DNA of 64,000 nt. It comes from Pseudomonas kilonensis (lineage in GTDB: Bacteria; Pseudomonadota; Gammaproteobacteria; Pseudomonadales; Pseudomonadaceae). The DNA is taken from contig NZ_LHVH01000024.1 of assembly GCF_001269885.1 (NCBI RefSeq), positions 496,001 through 560,000 on the forward strand, read 5' to 3'. A program made the translations under genes and the position numbers. Positions 59,588-64,000 of the stretch are shown here, one piece after another. Numbering within the stretch: position 1 is the first letter of the stretch; every line of letters starts with the position of its first letter. Under the pieces are notes generated by a model that saw nothing but the letters and a program-made list of their open reading frames with translations, ran no database searches and was not told the DNA's origin.

Positions 59588-59830
59588 TCAGGCGTCAGGG
59601 TCGGCGACTTCTTCAGCGACGTTGGCATCTGGAGAGCGCTGGTGCAGTTGCTCGGCCCTGGTCTTCAAGGCCTGCCACTGCGCCAGGTCGATGGCGCCCT
59701 GGCCGAACAGGTCATTGGCCACCCGCATCAGCTCGGTGAAGTGGGCATCGGGGGACTGCTGCCAGTAGGCCTGGTCGTCGAACAATCGCTGCCAATCGGC
59801 CAGCGACGCAAGTTTGAGGTCATCGCTCAT
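59588..59830 (-). CDS. Small hypothetical helical protein
   Basis: An 80-residue acidic protein starting at the ATG at 59830 (MSDDLKLASLADW), with GGAG upstream; a longer frame by 24 bases has no better site. It contains several Trp (ADWQRLF, AYWQQSP, AQWQALK) in helical context and an Asp-rich end. It follows the lipocalin gene by 65 bases, same strand, and precedes the 57-residue gene. Function unknown. Confidence 0.65.
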   Translation of the reverse strand: MSDDLKLASLADWQRLFDDQAYWQQSPDAHFTELMRVANDLFGQGAIDLAQWQALKTRAEQLHQRSPDANVAEEVADPDA

Positions 59831-59895
59831 GACGGGCTCCTGCGAGACGTTCATAAACTATGAGGGTCGACGTTCGCGGGGAGTTCCGGCGATTC

Positions 59896-60969
59896 TCAGT
59901 AGCCGGTCATTTCCAGGTAACCGGTGCCGCCCTGGCTGCCACGCAGTCGCACCGGTCCTTCCCAATAGGGGATGCGCAGGTTCATCCAGGCATTGGGATT
60001 GAGCGCGTGGAGGGTGATGTCGAGTTGTTTGCTGGGGATCTTGATCGCCCAGCCTATCGGCATCGAGCGCCCGGCGACCTTGGCGGTGTCCTGGGGCACC
60101 AGGCTGATTTCCCCGGCGTGCAGGGTTTGCGCTTGGCCCTGGGCGTCGATCCAGGTGCCGGTGAGATACGGCGCGCCCTCCTTATGGCGCATGCGGTAGA
60201 GCATCAGGTGCTCGCCGTTGTCCAGGTGCAGGGAAAACCAGTCCCAGCCGGTCTGGTTTGCGGTCAGGGGCTGGCTGCTCCATTCGCGGTCGAGCCAGGC
60301 CGGGCCGCTGACCGTGTAACGCTGGCCATCGATTTCCAATTCACCGCTGGCCTGGAAGAACGGCTGGCTGTAGTAGTACGACGCCTGCCCCTGTTCGGAT
60401 TTCTGGCTGAAACCTTGCTCGCCCTGCAACACCAGCGGCCGGCTCGACGTCAGCCGCAATGCATAGCTGAAGCGTGGGTCGCGCGCCTTCAATTGCATGT
60501 CCGCCAACGGCTCGGCCCCTGAAGCCTGGGTACCGAATTGCCAATCGTCGATCCAGGCTTTGAAGGGCAGCGCCTGCACCCCGGCCTGCCCCACCCCGCC
60601 TCGGGCATAACGCTCGGCGGCATGGTGCACGGTGGCGGAGGTGACCGCCGCGTGGCCGAGCCAGATGGTCTGGTTGCGCCAGCCACCGGCCTGGGGCGCG
60701 GCATTCAAGGCGCTGCGAAACAACGTCCATTGCACGCCGAACTCATGCCCCTGGGCGTCCTGGAGATTGGCGGTGACGTACCACCACTCGATGCGAAAAC
60801 CGTCATGAAGGCCATGGTCGGCGGGGAAACTGAACACCCGCCCAGGCACAACCGGCGTGAACGCGACAGCCTGGTCGCCGAGGCCGGCAAAGCCTTTTTG
60901 CGCTGGCGCGGAGTCATCACAACCGCTGAGCAACGCCAGCAGCAACAACACGCCGACTCTAATCTTCAT
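59896..60969 (-). CDS. Lipocalin-like lipoprotein, AttH/CrtC family
   Basis: A 357-residue lipoprotein. The signal peptide has lipobox LLSGC at about residue 17. The body has the AttH/CrtC double-lipocalin fold (FRIEWWYVTANLQDAQGHEFGVQWTLFR near residue 54, and GWDWFSLHLDNGEHLMLYRMR near residue 240). In AttEFGH-type systems it is the fourth component beside two permease parts and an ATPase. I take the ATG at 60969; a TTG 6 bases earlier is possible. It overlaps the permease end by 11 bases. The transported substrate is unknown. Confidence 0.88.
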   Translation of the reverse strand: MKIRVGVLLLLALLSGCDDSAPAQKGFAGLGDQAVAFTPVVPGRVFSFPADHGLHDGFRIEWWYVTANLQDAQGHEFGVQWTLFRSALNAAPQAGGWRNQTIWLGHAAVTSATVHHAAERYARGGVGQAGVQALPFKAWIDDWQFGTQASGAEPLADMQLKARDPRFSYALRLTSSRPLVLQGEQGFSQKSEQGQASYYYSQPFFQASGELEIDGQRYTVSGPAWLDREWSSQPLTANQTGWDWFSLHLDNGEHLMLYRMRHKEGAPYLTGTWIDAQGQAQTLHAGEISLVPQDTAKVAGRSMPIGWAIKIPSKQLDITLHALNPNAWMNLRIPYWEGPVRLRGSQGGTGYLEMTGY

Positions 60970-63427
60970 GGGCAAAGGTCCTCAGCAAATCCGCCGGCTG
61001 CGTGCGGTACAGCGCATACAGCGGCCAGGCCGATGCCAGTAGCGTGGCGAGCATCGCCAGGGCCAGCAACTGCACCAGTTGCAACGGGAACACCCGCAAC
61101 GGCAGGCGCCAACCGAAGGCCTGCACGTTGATCACCGTGTCCAGGCACCAGGCCAGGGCGATGCCCAGCGGCAACGCCAGGACCAATGTCAGCAACGCCA
61201 GCAGCCAGGTCTGGCCGAGGTTGAGCAGCATCAACTGCCGACGCGTCACCCCCAGCGCCCACAGCGGCGCCAACTGACCGAGGCGACTCTGGCTCTGGGT
61301 CAGCAGGCTGATGAACAACGCCACGCCGGCCACCGCCAGGGTCAGGCTGTTGAGGGCGGCGGTGGCGGCGAAGGTGCGTTCGAACACCTGGGTCGACCAG
61401 CCCTTGAGCCGGGCCTGGTCGACGATGCGGCTGTCATCCAGGCTGAACCGGCCTTGCAACGCTGTCAGTAGCGCCGGGATCGCGGACGGTTCGATGCGCA
61501 GGTTGAAACGGTTCGGCGTCAGGTTCGGCCAGTGCGCCAGCAAGTGGTCGGCATTGACCAGCACATGGCCCTTGGGATTGCCGTAGTCGGCGTAGATGCC
61601 CACGATGCGCAGTGCCCATGGCCCCTGAGGTGTCGGCAGGGTCAACTGATCACCGATACTCACCTTGAGACGCCGTGCCAGTTGTTCGCTGAGCATGAGG
61701 GTGTCGGCGGCGGCCAGTTGCTCCCACGGCTTGTCGCCGGCCGATTCCAGCAGCGGCCAATGCTGTCGATAGTGGGGGTGATCGATGATGCCGTGGATGT
61801 CCGTCGGCCAGCCCTGCAACGGGACCGACACTTGCCAGAGGGGAACGACGGCAGTGATCGCCGGTTGCTGCTTGAGCCAGGTGTGCAGTTCGTTTGCCTG
61901 GGCCGGGGTTTGCGGGTTGATGTACAACTCGGCGGTCAACCGTTGCTCGAGCCAATTGCTGAACGTCTGGCGAAAACCGGCGGTCATGCTGCCAGCGCCG
62001 ATGTTCGCCGCCAGCGCCAGCAACAAGGCCATCAACGCCAGGCTCAGTGTCGGCAATTGCTGGCGGCAATCGGCAAGAAACCACTGCCCGAGCACCGAGC
62101 GGCTGCGGCTCAACAACCGCTTCAGCGCACTGTTGAGCAACACCGGCAAGGCCAGCGCCGCGCCCAGCAACAAGGCCGTCATCAGGACAAAACCGCTGGC
62201 CAGGCTGTCGCCCCAGATCAACGCCGATGCGCCAATCAACACCGCCACTGTCGCCACCCACCCCTGGCGTCGCAGCCAGCGGGCATGGGCCTGATGCCAG
62301 GCCTGGGGGTTGGCCAGCGCCAGCAAGGGCAGGCGCGCCGCGCGCAGCAGACTGTCAGCGCCGGCCAGCAGTGCACCGAGCAGGCTCAGGCCGACACCGC
62401 TGAACCACCACCACGGGCTGAGGTTCAAGTGCCCGGCCACTTCGGCGCCGTACAAACCCCGCAGGCTCGCCGCGACATCGGGCAACAACACGCTCGCCAG
62501 CCAATAGCCGCTGAGCACCCCGGCGATCCCGCCCAGCAAGGCCAACGCGCCCAGTTCGATGGTCAGGCTGGTGACCAGCACCCGTGCACTGACGCCACAG
62601 GCGCGCAGGGTCCGCAACAGACTGCGGCGTTGTTCCAGGGCCAGGCCGATGGCCGCGTGAACGATGAACAGACCCACCACAAAGGATAAAAACCCCAAGG
62701 CATCGAGGTTCAGGTGAAAACTTTCGGTCAGGCGCGACAGGTTGTTTTCTTCATCAGCGTGCTTGAGTTGCAGGCGACCGTTGAACGCTTGCGGTAATGC
62801 GGCGCTGAACGTGGCAGGCAACAACAGTCGAGACAGTTGCTCCGGCAACCCGAGTACCTGTTGGGCAAAACCGATGTCCATCAACAGCACGCCCGGCGCC
62901 ATGTCCTCCTGGGCATGCAGCGGTGGCAGGGATTGTCCATCGACGCTCTGGGGTCGGTCACCCTCGGTCAGCCCCAGGGCTTGCAAGGTTTGCGGGGCGA
63001 TCCAGGTACGGCCGGGGTCGGTAAAGAACGCCACCACCTCGGTCATCTCCCGCGCCTGCCCCGCCAGCGCGGCACCGGGCGGCAACGACACCGGGTCGAT
63101 GCCCATCAGTTGCAGGCGCTGATCCTCGTGGTCCTTGAGCAGCACTCGAGCCTGCAACACTGGCGACACTGGCCAGCCCTGACGCCGCAGCTCGACAAAC
63201 CATTGCTGGGGGAAGGTGCCGCCACCGGGTGCACTGAGGCTGGCCTGGGGTTCGCCGCCGATCAATTGGCTGGCCCGGGCGTAGCTGTCCCGGGCCTGAC
63301 TGTTCAGCGCTTGCACGCCGGTGAGCAGGCTGGTGGCCAACCACAGGCCAGTCAGCACGCTGAAGAATTGCACCGGGTGCTGGCGCCAATGGCTGAGCAG
63401 GGCCTTGAGGGTCTGGCGAAAAATCAT
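60959..63427 (-). CDS. ABC transporter permease, FtsX-like
   Basis: An 822-residue permease with two FtsX-type domains. The first membrane segment lies near residues 18-38, a cluster lies in the middle (about residues 235-430), and a final set of three to four lies at residues about 690-815. Large periplasmic regions lie between. MacB/LolCDE-like exporters and the AttFG-type systems have this layout. It starts at the ATG at 63427, overlapping the ATPase stop by one base. A GTG one codon earlier is the alternative. Confidence 0.88.
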   Translation of the reverse strand: MIFRQTLKALLSHWRQHPVQFFSVLTGLWLATSLLTGVQALNSQARDSYARASQLIGGEPQASLSAPGGGTFPQQWFVELRRQGWPVSPVLQARVLLKDHEDQRLQLMGIDPVSLPPGAALAGQAREMTEVVAFFTDPGRTWIAPQTLQALGLTEGDRPQSVDGQSLPPLHAQEDMAPGVLLMDIGFAQQVLGLPEQLSRLLLPATFSAALPQAFNGRLQLKHADEENNLSRLTESFHLNLDALGFLSFVVGLFIVHAAIGLALEQRRSLLRTLRACGVSARVLVTSLTIELGALALLGGIAGVLSGYWLASVLLPDVAASLRGLYGAEVAGHLNLSPWWWFSGVGLSLLGALLAGADSLLRAARLPLLALANPQAWHQAHARWLRRQGWVATVAVLIGASALIWGDSLASGFVLMTALLLGAALALPVLLNSALKRLLSRSRSVLGQWFLADCRQQLPTLSLALMALLLALAANIGAGSMTAGFRQTFSNWLEQRLTAELYINPQTPAQANELHTWLKQQPAITAVVPLWQVSVPLQGWPTDIHGIIDHPHYRQHWPLLESAGDKPWEQLAAADTLMLSEQLARRLKVSIGDQLTLPTPQGPWALRIVGIYADYGNPKGHVLVNADHLLAHWPNLTPNRFNLRIEPSAIPALLTALQGRFSLDDSRIVDQARLKGWSTQVFERTFAATAALNSLTLAVAGVALFISLLTQSQSRLGQLAPLWALGVTRRQLMLLNLGQTWLLALLTLVLALPLGIALAWCLDTVINVQAFGWRLPLRVFPLQLVQLLALAMLATLLASAWPLYALYRTQPADLLRTFAHED

Positions 63428-64000
63428 CACCCCTGGGCCACCTGCGCCAACTGCCCGCCGTGCAACACCACGCGCTGGGCCAGGCGAGCCGCCACCCGTG
63501 GACTGTGGGTCACCATCAGCAGGCTGGTGGGGCTGCCCTCCAGCAGTTCCAGCAGCAGTTGCAGGACTTCGTCGCTGGTGGCTTCGTCGAGGCTGCCGGT
63601 GGGTTCATCGGCCAGCAACAAGGGCGGTCGCGAGGCCAACGCCCGCCCCAGCGCCACCCGCTGTTGCTGGCCGCCGGACAGTTGCTCGGGATAACGCCGC
63701 AGCAGCGCTGAAAGCCCGAGCCGCTGCACCAGATGGGCTTGCCACGCTGCGTCATAACGGCCGCACAGACGCGCCTGGAACGCCAGGTTGTCCTCCACCG
63801 ACAAGCTGCTGATGAGGTTGAACTGCTGGAACACCAGGCCGATTTCCGTGCGTCGCCAATTCGCCAACTGGCTTTCACTCATGCCATCGAGCCGATACTC
63901 GCCACTGCGAATGCTGCCGCGATCGACCTTGTCCAGCCCGGCGACCAGGTGCAGCAGGGTGCTCTTGCCGCTGCCTGACTCTCCCATCAGCGCCAGGCTG
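63427..64000 (-). CDS. ABC transporter ATPase, LolD/MacB-like, 5' end outside window
   Basis: The visible part is about 190 residues and open to the right edge. Walker A GESGSGKST, Q-loop LVFQQFNLISSLSVEDNL, signature LSGGQQQRVALGRAL, Walker B LLLADEPTGSLDEAT and H-loop LMVTHSPRVAARLA are all intact. About 40 residues at the N-terminus are missing. It pairs with the FtsX-like permease after it. Confidence 0.9.
   Translation of the reverse strand, partial: SLALMGESGSGKSTLLHLVAGLDKVDRGSIRSGEYRLDGMSESQLANWRRTEIGLVFQQFNLISSLSVEDNLAFQARLCGRYDAAWQAHLVQRLGLSALLRRYPEQLSGGQQQRVALGRALASRPPLLLADEPTGSLDEATSDEVLQLLLELLEGSPTSLLMVTHSPRVAARLAQRVVLHGGQLAQVAQG

Overview
This 64 kb window comes from a Pseudomonas chromosome, most likely the P. 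fluorescens species complex. The evidence is the gene order thrS-infC-rpmI-rplT-pheS-pheT-ihfA-merR-tRNA-Pro, an rsmE-type CsrA, Pseudomonas-only small families (DUF1654, DUF6124), and many intergenic GTGGGAGC-type REPIN palindromes. Genes lie on both strands and intergenic gaps are short. The assignment rests on reading the sequence, not on a database search.

Left part (1-9.1 kb, accessory): the end of an unrecognised gene is followed by an arsenic locus on the minus strand (arsR, arsH, an ArsJ-associated GAPDH, arsJ). Next come a second ArsR regulator and an ArsO-like flavin monooxygenase. The locus contains no arsenate reductase and no ArsB/Acr3 pump. It points to arsenate detoxification as 1-arseno-3-phosphoglycerate plus oxidation of organoarsenicals. 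A fused tautomerase, a GlxA-type AraC regulator and a DUF1993 gene follow. A truncated integrase sits beside tRNA-Pro(GGG) and looks like the scar of a decayed integrative element.

Core translation block (9.1-16.5 kb): merR, ihfA, pheT, pheS, rplT, rpmI, infC and thrS on the minus strand, with a non-canonical ATT start for infC and a hairpin-rich leader before pheS. From 16.8 to 18.8 kb there are small exported or hypothetical proteins and a cold-shock gene.

18.8-26 kb: a complete ribose operon, rbsB-A-C-R-K-D, followed by a secreted nucleoside hydrolase, behind a sigma-70 promoter with a perfect RbsR-type operator. 26-29 kb: a DUF1654-endA pair under a near-consensus LexA box, a SPOR lipoprotein, rsmE and a DUF2214 gene. 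29.4-34 kb: cysS and glnS, then ppiB-lpxH on the other strand.

34-44.7 kb: an EmrAB-OprM-type tripartite efflux operon under a MarR regulator with two spaced operators, then tamA-tamB for outer-membrane biogenesis. 44.8-52.7 kb: a GNAT acetyltransferase, xthA, a PstS-like/OmpA fusion behind a Pho-box-like site, a DUF6124 gene with an elaborate structured leader, a carboxypeptidase G2-like peptidase, a diguanylate cyclase and an alpha/beta hydrolase.

52.8-64 kb: glcDEF, then a DUF1338 (HglS-like) 2-oxoadipate dioxygenase, an orphan hcp of type VI secretion, two small proteins, and an AttEFGH-like ABC system (lipocalin lipoprotein, FtsX-like permease, ATPase) whose ATPase runs off the right edge.

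The best candidates for a second look are the LexA box controlling DUF1654-endA, the switch-like leader of the DUF6124 gene, the apparently leaderless arsR2 whose promoter contains its own operator, the Pho box before the PBP-OmpA fusion, and a nested REPIN inside the efflux operon.
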